DNA of 40,426 nucleotides, taken from assembly GCA_016928995.1 (NCBI GenBank), contig JAFGJS010000078.1, positions 1-40,426 on the forward strand. Reading direction: 5' to 3'. Position 1 is the stretch's first letter; every line of letters starts with the position of its first letter. The translations under genes and the position numbers were made by a program. This document shows positions 1 through 8,092 of this stretch, piece by piece. This DNA comes from Candidatus Sumerlaeota bacterium (lineage in GTDB: Bacteria; Sumerlaeota; Sumerlaeia; JAFGJS01). The notes beneath the pieces were generated by a model. That model searched no databases. It saw only the letters and a program-made list of their open reading frames with translations, and was not told the DNA's origin.

Positions 1-54
1 AATGTAGTGAAGAAAATCACCGTTTTGGAAAAACAAGCCCAACAAAATCAATAA
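1..54 (+). CDS. C-terminal end of an unidentified protein (partial)
   Basis: An open frame runs in from the left edge and ends with TAA at 52-54. It encodes 17 residues ending in LEKQAQQNQ, a hydrophilic tail rich in Lys and Gln that would suit the end of a coiled-coil. There is too little to assign a family. It is supported only by the open frame and plausible composition, so it may be chance. Confidence 0.35.
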   Translation, partial: NVVKKITVLEKQAQQNQ

Positions 55-373
55 CTACATCCTTTAAACTGCGGAACATGGGCTAGCCCGGTCTTCTCAC
101 CACGGTGTATAAGATTTTCATTGTATCGTGCTTGAGACCGAATATTCTTGCTCTTGCTCGTGCTCAAAAAACAGCGTGTGGTTGGGCATAAAGAGCAAGA
201 GCACGAGCAAGAGCAATTGAAACATTATCACACAGCCAAAAATGTGCTGAATGGTGAAAAATACGTGCTAAACCGGCCCCATTTGCTCCAATTCCAAGCG
301 AAAATGAGGCACATGCTGGCATGGAAGGCATGCTAGTCTCCGATGTATACGACTGTAAATAAAGGGAATAAAG
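55..373. other. Gene-free stretch with hairpin repeat, left of tRNAs
   Basis: No convincing gene is visible. The stretch contains a 10-bp perfect palindrome (GGGCTAGCCC, near 82-91) and the 18-bp inverted repeat listed separately. The short open frame across 148-336 is built on the repeat and has no ribosome binding site, so I do not call it. On the minus strand this is the region downstream of the tRNA genes; no T-run terminator is visible. Confidence 0.5.
148..216. repeat. 18-bp perfect inverted repeat of hexamer-like GAGCAA/GAGCAC units
   Basis: The left arm 148-165 (TTGCTCTTGCTCGTGCTC) is the exact reverse complement of 199-216, with a 33-bp spacer. Each arm is itself low-complexity, made of GAGCAA and GAGCAC hexamers. 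The transcript could form a long hairpin on either strand, but no T-run follows, so a Rho-independent terminator is not indicated. It may be a dispersed genomic repeat. Confidence 0.8.
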
Positions 374-449
374 TGGTGGAGCAGATGGGATTCGAACCCA
401 CGACCCCCGGCTTGCAAAGCCGATGCTCTCCCAACTGAGCTACTGCCCC
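374..449 (-). tRNA. tRNA-Ala (anticodon TGC)
   Basis: Read on the minus strand, the gene starts GGGGCAG at 449 and has a standard D-arm, an anticodon stem-loop with CTTTGCAAG (anticodon TGC, alanine) and the T-loop core GGTTCGAATCC. The acceptor 3' strand CTGCTCC pairs with the 5' strand. The discriminator A is at 377 and CCA is genome-encoded at 376-374. It follows tRNA-Ile by about 64 bp in the same direction, the order usual in 16S-23S spacers, but no rRNA flanks the pair here. Confidence 0.97.
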
Positions 450-513
450 ACGGAGGGGATGGATTTGACGTTGGCTTGAACGGCGAAATGCATCTGTATT
501 TCGTCGAAGATGA

Positions 514-592
<79 letters not shown>

Positions 593-665
593 ACAGTTTC
601 TACTTCATGCGCGGCGTTTTGGGGAAACGAGGCTTGCGAATCCCTAACCACGCGATGGGTTGTGA

Positions 666-694
666 TTCCTAAACATTGCCCTCGAATGTGTCAA
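666..694 (-). promoter_or_regulatory. Candidate sigma-70 promoter of the tRNA-Ile/Ala pair
   Basis: On the minus strand a perfect -35 TTGACA lies at 694-689. After a 17-bp spacer comes TAGGAA at 671-666, a weak -10. Transcription would start about 65 bp upstream of tRNA-Ile. The perfect -35, correct spacing and position support it; the poor -10 is the doubt. Confidence 0.4.
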
Positions 695-882
695 ATGAAA
701 AATGGATTTATTCTGCTTTTTTGTTCCGGGAATCCCGTTCGTTGATGTCATCGATTGATCTCAAAACTGTTCATGTAAAAACTCTCAAATCGTAACACTT
801 GCCGCGTCTTTGCGCTTTTCGCTTCACTTTTGGCGGCATTTCCCTCAGTATATGGCGATACAGCGATTTCGAAAAGAGCGTG

Positions 883-1521
883 ATGATGATTCTCGAAGCC
901 ATCCCTTGCGGTCCGATGCAGACGAATTGCTATGTTGTGATCGACAACGTGTCCAATGAAGCAGTCGTGATCGATCCGGGCGGCGATATGCAATTGATTC
1001 TAGATCGCCTCAAGGCGCTCTCCCCTGGCGCGCGAGTGGACAAGATCCTGCTGACTCATGGCCATGGCGATCATATCGGCGCGCTGGCCGCGTTGAAGCG
1101 CAAGACCGGCGCGCTGATTTACATCCATTACGCAGACAAGCCGATGCTCAGCGACAATACGCTGAATATCTCCGCGCTGTTCGGGATTCCATGCGAGCTG
1201 TGCCCGGCGGACTGCATGATGCAGGATGGCGACGTTATTGAATTCGGCTCGCGCACGGTGGAGGTGATACATACTCCCGGCCATACTCCAGGAAGCGTTT
1301 GTCTCGTGATCGGAGATCATCTATTCACCGGCGATTGCCTGTTCCGGCGAGGCATGGGCCGCTATGATCTTCCGGGGGGCGATCTGGAGGCGCTGAAGCA
1401 AAGTCTGCGAAAATTGGCCTCATTCGAGGAGAAACTCAAAGTGCATCCCGGTCATGGTCCGGCGACGACTATCGGCGAGGAACGCCGGACAAATCCCTAC
1501 TTGCGGGAATTGCTGAAGTGA
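883..1521 (+). CDS. Metallo-beta-lactamase-fold hydrolase (glyoxalase II-like)
   Basis: A 212-residue cytoplasmic metallohydrolase. The binuclear metal site is complete: THGHGDH gives His59, His61, Asp63 and His64; His134 lies in TPGHTPGS; Asp151 in FTGDCLF; and His191 in HPGHG. This is the YcbL/GloB-like small-hydrolase pattern, a family that acts on thioesters such as S-lactoylglutathione, but no substrate can be read from sequence. It lacks the C-terminal glutathione-binding helical domain of true GloB, so a general MBL hydrolase is the safe call. The open frame extends upstream to a TTG at 799, but that extension is not family-like. I chose ATG 883, preceded by a weak AAGAG; GTG 880 and ATG 886 are equally possible. 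It converges with the sugar-transporter operon. Confidence 0.9.
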   Translation: MMILEAIPCGPMQTNCYVVIDNVSNEAVVIDPGGDMQLILDRLKALSPGARVDKILLTHGHGDHIGALAALKRKTGALIYIHYADKPMLSDNTLNISALFGIPCELCPADCMMQDGDVIEFGSRTVEVIHTPGHTPGSVCLVIGDHLFTGDCLFRRGMGRYDLPGGDLEALKQSLRKLASFEEKLKVHPGHGPATTIGEERRTNPYLRELLK

Positions 1522-1533
1522 GTGATTTGAGCC

Positions 1534-1558
1534 GAAGCGTGAAGTTCCCAGGCGCTTC
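1534..1558. terminator. Possible bidirectional terminator between convergent genes
   Basis: GAAGCG at 1534-1539 pairs perfectly with CGCTTC at 1553-1558 across a 13-nt loop, in the 39-bp gap between the convergent hydrolase and permease genes. It is followed on the plus strand by a moderately T-rich stretch. The stem is short and the loop long, so this is a weak call based mostly on position. Confidence 0.35.
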
Positions 1559-1560
1559 TT

Positions 1561-2454
1561 CTATTGTTTCATGGCGCCGCTGGTCATGCCCTGAATGAAT
1601 CCGCGCTGGAAGAAGAGGAAGGCGATGATCAACGGCAAAGCGGTGATCAGGCCGCCCGCCATTACGATGCCATAATCAATGCGCGTCTGATCGCCCTGCA
1701 TAATATACACCCACAGCGGCAAGGTGTACATATCTTCCGTGCGCATGAAGATGAAGGCCGACATCAGGTTGTTCCATGATCCGATCAGAGCGAAGATGCC
1801 CAGCGCCGCCAAAGGCGGGATGCTGATGGGCAGCACAATCCTCCAGTAAATGCCGAACTCGCTGCAGCCGTCGATGCGCGCGGCGGCAAGCAGATCGTCC
1901 GGCACGAACGACGCAATATATTGACGCATCAGAAAAATCCCGAACGCATTGGCCGCGCCGGGAATGATCAAGGCCCAGTAACTGTTGATCATATGCAGTT
2001 TGGTCAACACAAGAAACACGGGGATCATGGTCACGGCGCCGGGAATCATCATCGTGCCCATGACCATCGCAAATAAAACATTATGTCCGGGCGCGTTGCG
2101 ATACTTGGCGAAAGCAAAGCCGGCCAGCGAGCAGAAGAACAGCGTCAACAGGACATTGCCCGCGGCGATCGTCGCAGAATTGAAAAACGCCCGCTGGATC
2201 TGCGTTTCCCTGAAAATATTTTTAAAGTTCTGCCAGATCAGGGGATCCGGAATGAACTGCATCGTATCGCTAAAGATCTGGTCGCGGGATTTGAGCGATG
2301 AAATTAAAAGCCAGTAGAACGGGAAAGCAAAAATAATCGTGGCGATGAGCAGCAGCGCTCCCAGCATGAGGTAATGAAACCGGCGCTGCTGAGAATAACT
2401 CAGATTCAGCATGGAGCGCTTATGCGCGTATCTTGCGTCAGGATTGTAAACCAT
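1561..2454 (-). CDS. ABC sugar transporter permease, MalG type
   Basis: A 297-residue inner-membrane permease of the carbohydrate-uptake-1 ABC importer class. It has about six hydrophobic segments and the MalG-type cytoplasmic EAA loop near residues 190-215 (AAARIDGCSEFGIYWRIVLP), which docks onto the ATPase. The longest open frame starts at 2625, but its first 57 codons are Ser/Pro/His-rich and lie over the end of the preceding permease. ATG 2454 is preceded by GGGGGAGG at 7-nt spacing and follows the upstream stop codon by one base, so it is clearly the start. It is the last gene of a three-gene operon (binding protein, MalF-type, MalG-type). No ATPase gene is present in the window, so a shared MsmK/UgpC-type ATPase elsewhere is likely. 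Confidence 0.95.
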   Translation of the reverse strand: MVYNPDARYAHKRSMLNLSYSQQRRFHYLMLGALLLIATIIFAFPFYWLLISSLKSRDQIFSDTMQFIPDPLIWQNFKNIFRETQIQRAFFNSATIAAGNVLLTLFFCSLAGFAFAKYRNAPGHNVLFAMVMGTMMIPGAVTMIPVFLVLTKLHMINSYWALIIPGAANAFGIFLMRQYIASFVPDDLLAAARIDGCSEFGIYWRIVLPISIPPLAALGIFALIGSWNNLMSAFIFMRTEDMYTLPLWVYIMQGDQTRIDYGIVMAGGLITALPLIIAFLFFQRGFIQGMTSGAMKQ

Positions 2455-2455
2455 G

Positions 2456-3367
2456 CTACGCCTCCCCCATCGGTTTGCGCCAGCGCAGGATGAACAGGGT
2501 GATGATAAAAACGACGGATGCGACGACGTATGCCGCGGCGGATGCGTAGCCGAAACGGAAATCGGTGAATGACTTGTTGAACAGGAATAGGCCGAAGTTG
2601 GTCGAGGATGTTCCCGGTCCTCCATTCGTCATCACGAACACTTCGTCAAACATATAGACTGTGCCCAGCAGCGACATGATCGAGCAGAAGATGAACATAG
2701 GGCGCATCAACGGCAGCGTGATGTGCCACATCTCCTGCCACCATGTCGCGCCGTCGATCTTGGCGCTTTCATAATAATCCTTCGAAATTCCCTGCAGACC
2801 GGCAAGCATCATCAGCATGTTGTAGCCCGTCCAGCGCCAGACTAATAGGATCGCCAGCGAAGGTTTGGACCATTCCGGCGATGAAATCCAGGGGATGACC
2901 GGCGGCGCCGGCCCCCAGGGCAGAAAACTGCAGAAGAGTTCAATCAGCCAATTAAACAATCCCTGTTCTTCACTGTAATAGAGTCGAAAGACCAGCGCGA
3001 TCACAACCATGGGTGTGATGCATGGAATAAAGACAGCGGCGCGAAAGATGCCGCGAAAACGAATCGCCTGGTTGTTTAGAATCACGGCGAAAATAAACGC
3101 CAGAAAAAACATCGGCGGTATATACATCAGTCCGATGATGATTGTGTTGAGCAAAGACCGGTAAAAAGGCGGATCGTGAAATAGCGTGGCGAAGTTGCTC
3201 AGTCCGACGTAAACGGGCTTCGTCAATCCATCCCATTCCATGAAACTCAGCACAAATGAATAGATCAACGGATACAGGCCGAAAATCCCAAAGATGATGA
3301 AAAACGGCGAGATGAACAGGTAGAAATGACGATTCGTCCAGATGCGCTGTTTGAGAGAGCTATTCAT
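2456..3367 (-). CDS. ABC sugar transporter permease, MalF/UgpA type
   Basis: A 303-residue permease, partner of the MalG-type protein. It has six predicted membrane segments and an EAA loop near residues 195-215 (YYESAKIDGATWWQEMWHIT). Its short N-terminus, without the extra MalF loop, is typical of UgpA/LacF-like sugar permeases. The start overlaps the end of the binding-protein gene by 8 bp (ATGAATAG), with GGAGG upstream, which implies translational coupling. The imported sugar cannot be inferred from the permease sequence. Confidence 0.95.
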   Translation of the reverse strand: MNSSLKQRIWTNRHFYLFISPFFIIFGIFGLYPLIYSFVLSFMEWDGLTKPVYVGLSNFATLFHDPPFYRSLLNTIIIGLMYIPPMFFLAFIFAVILNNQAIRFRGIFRAAVFIPCITPMVVIALVFRLYYSEEQGLFNWLIELFCSFLPWGPAPPVIPWISSPEWSKPSLAILLVWRWTGYNMLMMLAGLQGISKDYYESAKIDGATWWQEMWHITLPLMRPMFIFCSIMSLLGTVYMFDEVFVMTNGGPGTSSTNFGLFLFNKSFTDFRFGYASAAAYVVASVVFIITLFILRWRKPMGEA

Positions 3368-4682
3368 GGATTGGAGCCTCCTTCCCCGCCTTGGGCGCCA
3401 GCTCCCGCTCCAGATTGCTGTGCATCTGCGCCACGGTGTCTTTGATGAAACGCTCGTTGTCGCGGTGCGTCGTGGCCCAGGCGCTCAAGTTCTGCCCCAG
3501 GTAGCGATTGGCTTCACGCCAGTCCTTGGTGCGATTCAGCCGATGAATCTTGTCAATCTCCGTGGCGAACAGGCGCCGCACTTTCTGGTTGGCGTAAAAT
3601 GGATCCTCTTCGTCGAAGAATGGATCGTCAAACGTGGTGATCAGCGCAGGAAACAAATCGTGGTTACGGTAATGATTCAATTGCGTTGTCTTGTTGCACA
3701 TCATGAATTCGACAAACTTCCATGCGGCTTCCTTGTGTTTGGTCTGAGCGGGAATCGTCAGCACGGATCCGCCGAGAATCGCCACACGCAAGCCCCCTGG
3801 CTCGATGGCCGGCAAGCGGAACACACCCCAGTTCCCCGAAGTTTCCGGCGCATATCCCTTGATATTGGAGCCCAGCCATACGGCGAGCGGATAACACGCG
3901 ATTTTGTCGTTTTTGAAAGAACTCATGTATTCGGGGCCAAACACGTCAACCGAGGCGATGCAATCCGACTCCAGCCATGTTTTTAATACATCGAGCGCTT
4001 TTCGTGTCGCTGGAGAATCCAGGGCGATCCGGCCTTGGTCGTCAAAGACATTCCCTTCCGCCTGTTGCAGCAGAATTTCGAAATACCACCCCATACCGCC
4101 CGGCGACGCGGCCATCAGCTTCGTTTTGCCGTTGGAAAGCTGATAGATTTTTTCACCGGCCGCCAGATAATCCGCCCACGTATCAATCGCATCCGGATCG
4201 ATCTCGTATTGTTCGAAAATATTGCGCTTGTAGAAGACGCCGCATGGGCCCATGTCCCAGGGTATCGCGTAGACTTTGCCTTCATATTCACAATTGATCC
4301 AGTAAGCCTGCGAAAAGTCGTCCTTGTATTTCATCGCCCATTCGGTCAGATCCAGCATACGGCCGCTGATGTTGTATCGCGGAGCGTCGACGGCTTCATA
4401 TTGCGTGACGTCTGGCGCGCCGACGCCGGAGATCAGCGAAAGCATCAGACGCTGTTGCACCATCGTGCTGGTAATAATGAGCTCCGAATCGATCTCCGGA
4501 TATTCCTTTTTGAAATCTTCATTCGCATCCAGGAGGCAGTTTCCCGCGACATTCCAACTCCACACTTCCAGATGCGTCCGGCCATCGCCGGAATCCACAG
4601 CCCGGTCCGATCCGCCGCATCCCAGTCCGCTGGCGCCAATGATCAGCGCGCCGATGAAAAATCCAAACTTCAGCCTTGTCAT
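3360..4682 (-). CDS. Extracellular sugar-binding protein of ABC importer (family 1)
   Basis: A 440-residue periplasmic, probably lipid-anchored binding protein. The N-terminus has a hydrophobic signal segment ending GLGCGG, with Cys22 as the likely lipidation site; this lipobox is imperfect. The mature start LEVWSWNVAG and the central KTKLMAASPGGMGWYFE and AAWKFVEFMM patterns are typical of solute-binding family 1 (MalE/UgpB-like). The open frame begins at TTG 4700, but ATG 4682 gives a compact signal peptide and is preferred. It is the first gene of the operon, as usual for the most abundant component. Candidate ligands are oligosaccharides or glycerol-phosphate compounds; I cannot choose. 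Confidence 0.93.
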   Translation of the reverse strand: MTRLKFGFFIGALIIGASGLGCGGSDRAVDSGDGRTHLEVWSWNVAGNCLLDANEDFKKEYPEIDSELIITSTMVQQRLMLSLISGVGAPDVTQYEAVDAPRYNISGRMLDLTEWAMKYKDDFSQAYWINCEYEGKVYAIPWDMGPCGVFYKRNIFEQYEIDPDAIDTWADYLAAGEKIYQLSNGKTKLMAASPGGMGWYFEILLQQAEGNVFDDQGRIALDSPATRKALDVLKTWLESDCIASVDVFGPEYMSSFKNDKIACYPLAVWLGSNIKGYAPETSGNWGVFRLPAIEPGGLRVAILGGSVLTIPAQTKHKEAAWKFVEFMMCNKTTQLNHYRNHDLFPALITTFDDPFFDEEDPFYANQKVRRLFATEIDKIHRLNRTKDWREANRYLGQNLSAWATTHRDNERFIKDTVAQMHSNLERELAPKAGKEAPIHE

Positions 4683-4725
4683 TCGTGTCCAATTCCGCAA
4701 GGGTGCTTTATGTTAACCACATGAC

Positions 4726-4754
4726 TATTTAGAACGAGTGGAGCATGCTGTCAA
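4726..4754 (-). promoter_or_regulatory. Candidate sigma-70 promoter of the sugar importer operon
   Basis: On the minus strand TTGACA (4754-4749) is followed by a 17-bp spacer and TAAATA (4731-4726), about 45 bp before the binding-protein start. The -35 is perfect and the -10 is weak. It lies in the 157-bp divergent gap shared with plsY. No clear LacI-type operator is visible; a short imperfect palindrome around GTTAAC lies just downstream. Confidence 0.5.
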
Positions 4755-4839
4755 TCAGGAAGCAAGAATCTTATTGTTTCAGCAAAGCGAAGCTTTTTGA
4801 ATAGCGATATTGACTCAACCGGCGAGGCGTTCGACTCGA

Positions 4840-5508
4840 ATGTGGACTGACGAGAAATTCTGGCTGCTGCTGGGCGCGGCGTATCTGCTTGGTTCAATCT
4901 CGCCAAGCTACGTCCTCGGACGATTGCGCGGCGTAGACCTGCGCCAGCATGGCAGCGGCAACCTGGGCATGACTAACGCCATGCGCGTGCTGGGCAAGCC
5001 CGCAGGCGTTACCGTGCTGTGCTTCGACGTGGCCAAGGGCTTCGTTCCTGCGTTTTGTTTCGTCCACTGGTTGGATGCGCAGCTTTATCCTGTCTATGCC
5101 GATGACATCTATTTATTGCAGCTGGCGTTCGGTCTTGCGGCGGTCATCGGACATTGTTTCCCGTTTTATCTGGGATTCCGGGGCGGCAAAGGCATCCTTG
5201 CTGGAGCGGGAACGTTCCTCGCCCTGGCGCCGGAACCGGTCCTGATCGCGCTGGTTGTGGCGCTCAGCCTGATGCGCCTCACGCGCTACGTCTCGATCGG
5301 CTCAATGTGCAGCGGCGTCACGCTGGCGATCGCGACCACGGCCTGGAATTGGAATGCCAGCAAGCCCTGGCTCATCGTCGCTGCATGGCTCATTGCGTTC
5401 TTTGCGATCTATACGCATCGCACAAACATTCAACGCTTGCTCTCCGGCACGGAAAGCAAGATCGGCGAAACAACGGGAAAGTTGAACGGTGAAAAGGTGA
5501 AAAACTAG
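4840..5508 (+). CDS. plsY: Acyl-phosphate:glycerol-3-phosphate acyltransferase PlsY
   Basis: A 222-residue polytopic membrane enzyme that moves an acyl group from acyl-phosphate to the sn-1 position of glycerol-3-phosphate, the first step of phosphatidic acid synthesis. All conserved PlsY motifs are present: YLLGSISPSYVLGRL near the N-terminus, then GSGNLGMTNAMRVLG, then GHCFPFYLGFRGGKG, and HRTNIQRLLSGTESKIG near the C-terminus. The open frame begins at TTG 4810, but ATG 4840 places the first membrane helix directly at the N-terminus as usual. gpsA, which makes its substrate glycerol-3-phosphate, follows in the same direction after a 140-bp repeat-containing gap. Confidence 0.96.
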   Translation: MWTDEKFWLLLGAAYLLGSISPSYVLGRLRGVDLRQHGSGNLGMTNAMRVLGKPAGVTVLCFDVAKGFVPAFCFVHWLDAQLYPVYADDIYLLQLAFGLAAVIGHCFPFYLGFRGGKGILAGAGTFLALAPEPVLIALVVALSLMRLTRYVSIGSMCSGVTLAIATTAWNWNASKPWLIVAAWLIAFFAIYTHRTNIQRLLSGTESKIGETTGKLNGEKVKN

Positions 5509-5512
5509 GGAT

Positions 5513-5604
5513 ATTTTAGATTTTAGAAATTCAATTTTAGATTTTTCAACTGACTGGCTGGCATTCATCCATCAATCTAAATTCTAAAATCAAAAAATCT
5601 AAAA
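5513..5604. repeat. AT-rich cluster of TTTTAGATTTT inverted units
   Basis: The plsY-gpsA gap is very AT-rich compared with its neighbours and holds repeated TTTTAGATT-like words in both orientations. TTTTAGATTTT at 5514-5524 pairs exactly with AAAATCTAAAA at 5594-5604. ATTTTAGAA at 5520-5528 also pairs exactly with TTCTAAAAT at 5582-5590. Several alternative hairpins are possible. It could act as a terminator for plsY or be a dispersed repeat. Confidence 0.7.
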
Positions 5605-5648
5605 CTTGTTCGCGTGATGGCGGCGAATAAAAAATATGAGGTGGACGG

Positions 5649-6671
5649 ATGCCGGACGACATGACTTCGAATATCGCCGTGATCGGCTGCGGCACATGGG
5701 GCGTCTCGCTGGGGAGTTTGCTGGCGTGGAAAGGCTATCGTGTGCGCGGCTGGGACGTGAATGCGAATCTGCTGTGCCAGCTGGATGAAACGCGCAGACA
5801 TCCCAAACTGCCCGAACTGGACGTTCCGCGCTCCATCGAATTCAGCGACGACTTTGCCGCCGTGCTGCAAGGCGCGGAAGCGCTGGTTGTCGTGGCCCCC
5901 AGCGTGGCTATGCGGCAGGTCATCACGCAAATCAAGGAATGCCCCGCCCGCGCGCAGAATCCGTTCATCATCATCTGCAGCAAGGGCATCGAAATCGAAA
6001 CGATGATGCCGATGAACGAAGTGGCCGTGGACGTGCTGGGGCCGCGCTTTGCCAACAGCGTCGGTGTGCTCAGCGGCCCCAGCCACGCCGAAGAGGTCAG
6101 CCGCCGCATGCCAACCTCGGTCGTCGCCGCCTCGCAAGATCCCGGCGTGGCTCCATACATCCAACAGCTCTTTCTCACGCCCGAATTTCGCGTTTACACG
6201 CAGACCGACGCGCTTGGTGTGGAGTTGGGCGGCGCGTTAAAGAACGTCATCGCCATCGCCACGGGCGTCTGCGACGGGCTGGGCTTCGGCGACAATACGC
6301 GCGCCGCGCTGCTCACGCGCGGACTGGCCGAGATGACGCGCCTGGGAGTCGCCATGGGCGCGCAAGCGGCCACTTTTTCCGGCTTGTCGGGCATGGGCGA
6401 CCTGATCGTCACCGCCACAAGCCAGCACAGCCGCAACCGCAAATTCGGCGAGTTGCTCACGCGCTGCTCGAGCGTGGAGGAAGCCCTGGAGCAGGTCGGG
6501 ATGGTCGTGGAAGGCATGCCCACGGCGCGCGCCGTGGCGCGGTTGGCCGCGAAACTGGGCATCGAAACGCCGATCGCCGCTGAGGTCGAGCAGGTGATCT
6601 ATCACGGCAAATCGCCGAAAGAAGCCGTATACGATCTGATGAACCGCGAAGCCAAAGCTGAAATTTACTAA
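5649..6671 (+). CDS. gpsA: Glycerol-3-phosphate dehydrogenase [NAD(P)+]
   Basis: A 340-residue cytoplasmic enzyme that reduces dihydroxyacetone phosphate to sn-glycerol-3-phosphate for phospholipid synthesis. The N-terminal Rossmann motif GCGTWG is at residues 13-18. Family signatures follow: CSKGIE, LSGPSHAEEV, GGALKNVIAIATG (catalytic Lys198) and GLSGMGDLIVTATS, with NRKFGE after it. Length is normal. The start ATG 5649 has GAGGTGG upstream. The TAA stop is formed at the junction with the adjacent MITE-like insertion: TA comes from the target duplication and the final A from the element. The uninterrupted target would have given the same stop. Confidence 0.98.
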   Translation: MPDDMTSNIAVIGCGTWGVSLGSLLAWKGYRVRGWDVNANLLCQLDETRRHPKLPELDVPRSIEFSDDFAAVLQGAEALVVVAPSVAMRQVITQIKECPARAQNPFIIICSKGIEIETMMPMNEVAVDVLGPRFANSVGVLSGPSHAEEVSRRMPTSVVAASQDPGVAPYIQQLFLTPEFRVYTQTDALGVELGGALKNVIAIATGVCDGLGFGDNTRAALLTRGLAEMTRLGVAMGAQAATFSGLSGMGDLIVTATSQHSRNRKFGELLTRCSSVEEALEQVGMVVEGMPTARAVARLAAKLGIETPIAAEVEQVIYHGKSPKEAVYDLMNREAKAEIY

Positions 6672-6826
6672 CTGATGTTACGCAGGGCCTGTTCTTTGGA
6701 GTGCGCAGGCCATGCCTGCGCCTTGAAAAAACGGAGTTTTGCCGATAATACGGCGGAATTTTGCCATCTTTTAAGGCGGCGGCATGGCCGCCGCAGTCCA
6801 AGGTGACAAGCGTGCGTAACATCAGT
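6671..6826 (+). mobile_element. MITE-like element, copy A (156 bp), with 5-bp target duplication
   Basis: The ends ACTGATGTTACGCA (6671-6684) and TGCGTAACATCAGT (6813-6826) are perfect 14-bp terminal inverted repeats. They are flanked by the direct repeat TACTA at 6666-6670 and 6827-6831. Two internal modules are identical to those of copy B at 35957-36121, which lies in the opposite orientation: 6694-6726, containing the palindrome GCGCAGGC-CAT-GCCTGCGC, and 6773-6803, containing GCGGCGGC-ATG-GCCGCCGC. The sequence between the modules has diverged. There is no coding capacity, so any movement would need a transposase from elsewhere. Removing the element plus one duplication leaves gpsA about 30 bp from the next gene. 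Confidence 0.9.
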
Positions 6827-6862
6827 TACTAAGGAAAATCCATAAATCGACAGGACGGACTC

Positions 6863-7981
6863 ATGAGAAAACAATCACTACAATTCTTTGAAAACATTTG
6901 CAACGCGCCAGGACCGTCGGGTTTTGAGCGCGAAGTGGCCCGTATGGTCAAAGAATATGTGCAGCCGCATTGCGACGAAGTGTCAGCTGACAAACTTGGC
7001 TCGCTGATCTTCACCAAGCACGGCGCGAGCAAAAAGCCGGTGGTACTCCTGCCGGGTCACAGCGATGAGATCGGCTTCCTGATTCATGCGATTCATGAAT
7101 CGGGATACCTTAAGTTCTATCAACTCGGCGGTTGGCCCGACCAGGTGTTGCTCGGGCAACGGCTGACAATCCTGACGAAAAAAGGTCCGCTTTTCGGCGT
7201 GATCGCAGCCAAACCGCCGCATCTGATGAAGGCGGACGAGCGCTCGAAAGTCGTAACCAAGGACCAGATGTTCATCGACATCGGTTGCAGCAACGCCGAT
7301 GAAGCGAAAGACATGGGTGTGCGCGTGGGCGACTGCGCCGTGCCGGATTCGACCTTCCACACGATCACGCGCAACGTCTTCAAGGACGGCAAGAAAAAAG
7401 GCAAGGCCACGCTCGCCGTGGGCAAGGCCTTCGATAATCGCGCGGGCATGTTTGTCGCCGCCGAGGCCATCCGCCGGTTGCACACGGAAAAAATCAAACA
7501 CCCCAACACCGTGGTGGGGGCGGCCACATCGCAGGAAGAGGTCGGTTTGCGCGGCGCCGCGACCGCCGGCTACAAAACGCAGCCGGATGTCTGCCTGGCG
7601 CTGGATGTGGATATCGCGGGCGACGTGCCGGGCATCGACCGCTCGCAGTGCGCCAATGGCTTGGGCGGCGGCGTTTCGATCTGCGCCTACGACGCCTCGC
7701 TGATTCCGAATCAGGCGCTCAAGGAATTCGTGCTCGACACCGCGGAGAAATGCAAAATTCCGTATACCATCACCTGCACGGCGGGCGGAGGCACGGATGG
7801 CGGCGCGGTGCATAAAGTCCGCGAGGGCTGCCCTTCGATCTATCTCGGCGTCCCCACGCGCCACATCCACAGCCATGTCGGCATTCTGGATATGCAGGAT
7901 CTGGAGAACTTGATCGAACTGGTTGTTCAGCTCATCAAGCGGCTCGACGCCAAAACGGTTGAATCTTTCACAGCGATCTAG
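6863..7981 (+). CDS. M42 family metallo-aminopeptidase (glutamyl/deblocking aminopeptidase-like)
   Basis: A 372-residue cytosolic co-catalytic metallopeptidase, probably a large TET-type dodecamer that trims peptides. Metal and catalytic residues are in place: GHSDEIGF (His66, Asp68), FDNRAG (bridging Asp191), TSQEEVG (Glu225 general base, Glu226), DVDIAGD (Asp248/250) and a His cluster at 334-338 (RHIHSH). The PDZ-like insertion typical of the family is present between residues ~75 and 180. The start ATG 6863 has AGGACGG upstream. Before the MITE insertion the gene probably followed gpsA closely, but a functional link is not obvious. Family members can also act as cellulases or frv-type sugar enzymes, so substrate is uncertain. 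Confidence 0.93.
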   Translation: MRKQSLQFFENICNAPGPSGFEREVARMVKEYVQPHCDEVSADKLGSLIFTKHGASKKPVVLLPGHSDEIGFLIHAIHESGYLKFYQLGGWPDQVLLGQRLTILTKKGPLFGVIAAKPPHLMKADERSKVVTKDQMFIDIGCSNADEAKDMGVRVGDCAVPDSTFHTITRNVFKDGKKKGKATLAVGKAFDNRAGMFVAAEAIRRLHTEKIKHPNTVVGAATSQEEVGLRGAATAGYKTQPDVCLALDVDIAGDVPGIDRSQCANGLGGGVSICAYDASLIPNQALKEFVLDTAEKCKIPYTITCTAGGGTDGGAVHKVREGCPSIYLGVPTRHIHSHVGILDMQDLENLIELVVQLIKRLDAKTVESFTAI

Positions 7982-8092
7982 GCGTCCTCAGGTTTTGATG
8001 AAACGCCATGTGAGGGTGGAAATTTCATTGCGCGCGGCTGCGCTTTCGGCCATGCTGAAGGCGTTTGGATATCCGCGCACACGAGCGAGTCA

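Noticed and set aside
2455-2625. N-terminal extension of the MalG-type permease
   Set aside because: It overlaps the preceding permease gene out of frame, is Ser/Pro/His-rich, and a perfect ribosome site precedes ATG 2454.
6983-7876. 297-residue minus-strand open frame opposite the M42 peptidase
   Set aside because: Arg-rich antisense shadow of a well-supported gene.
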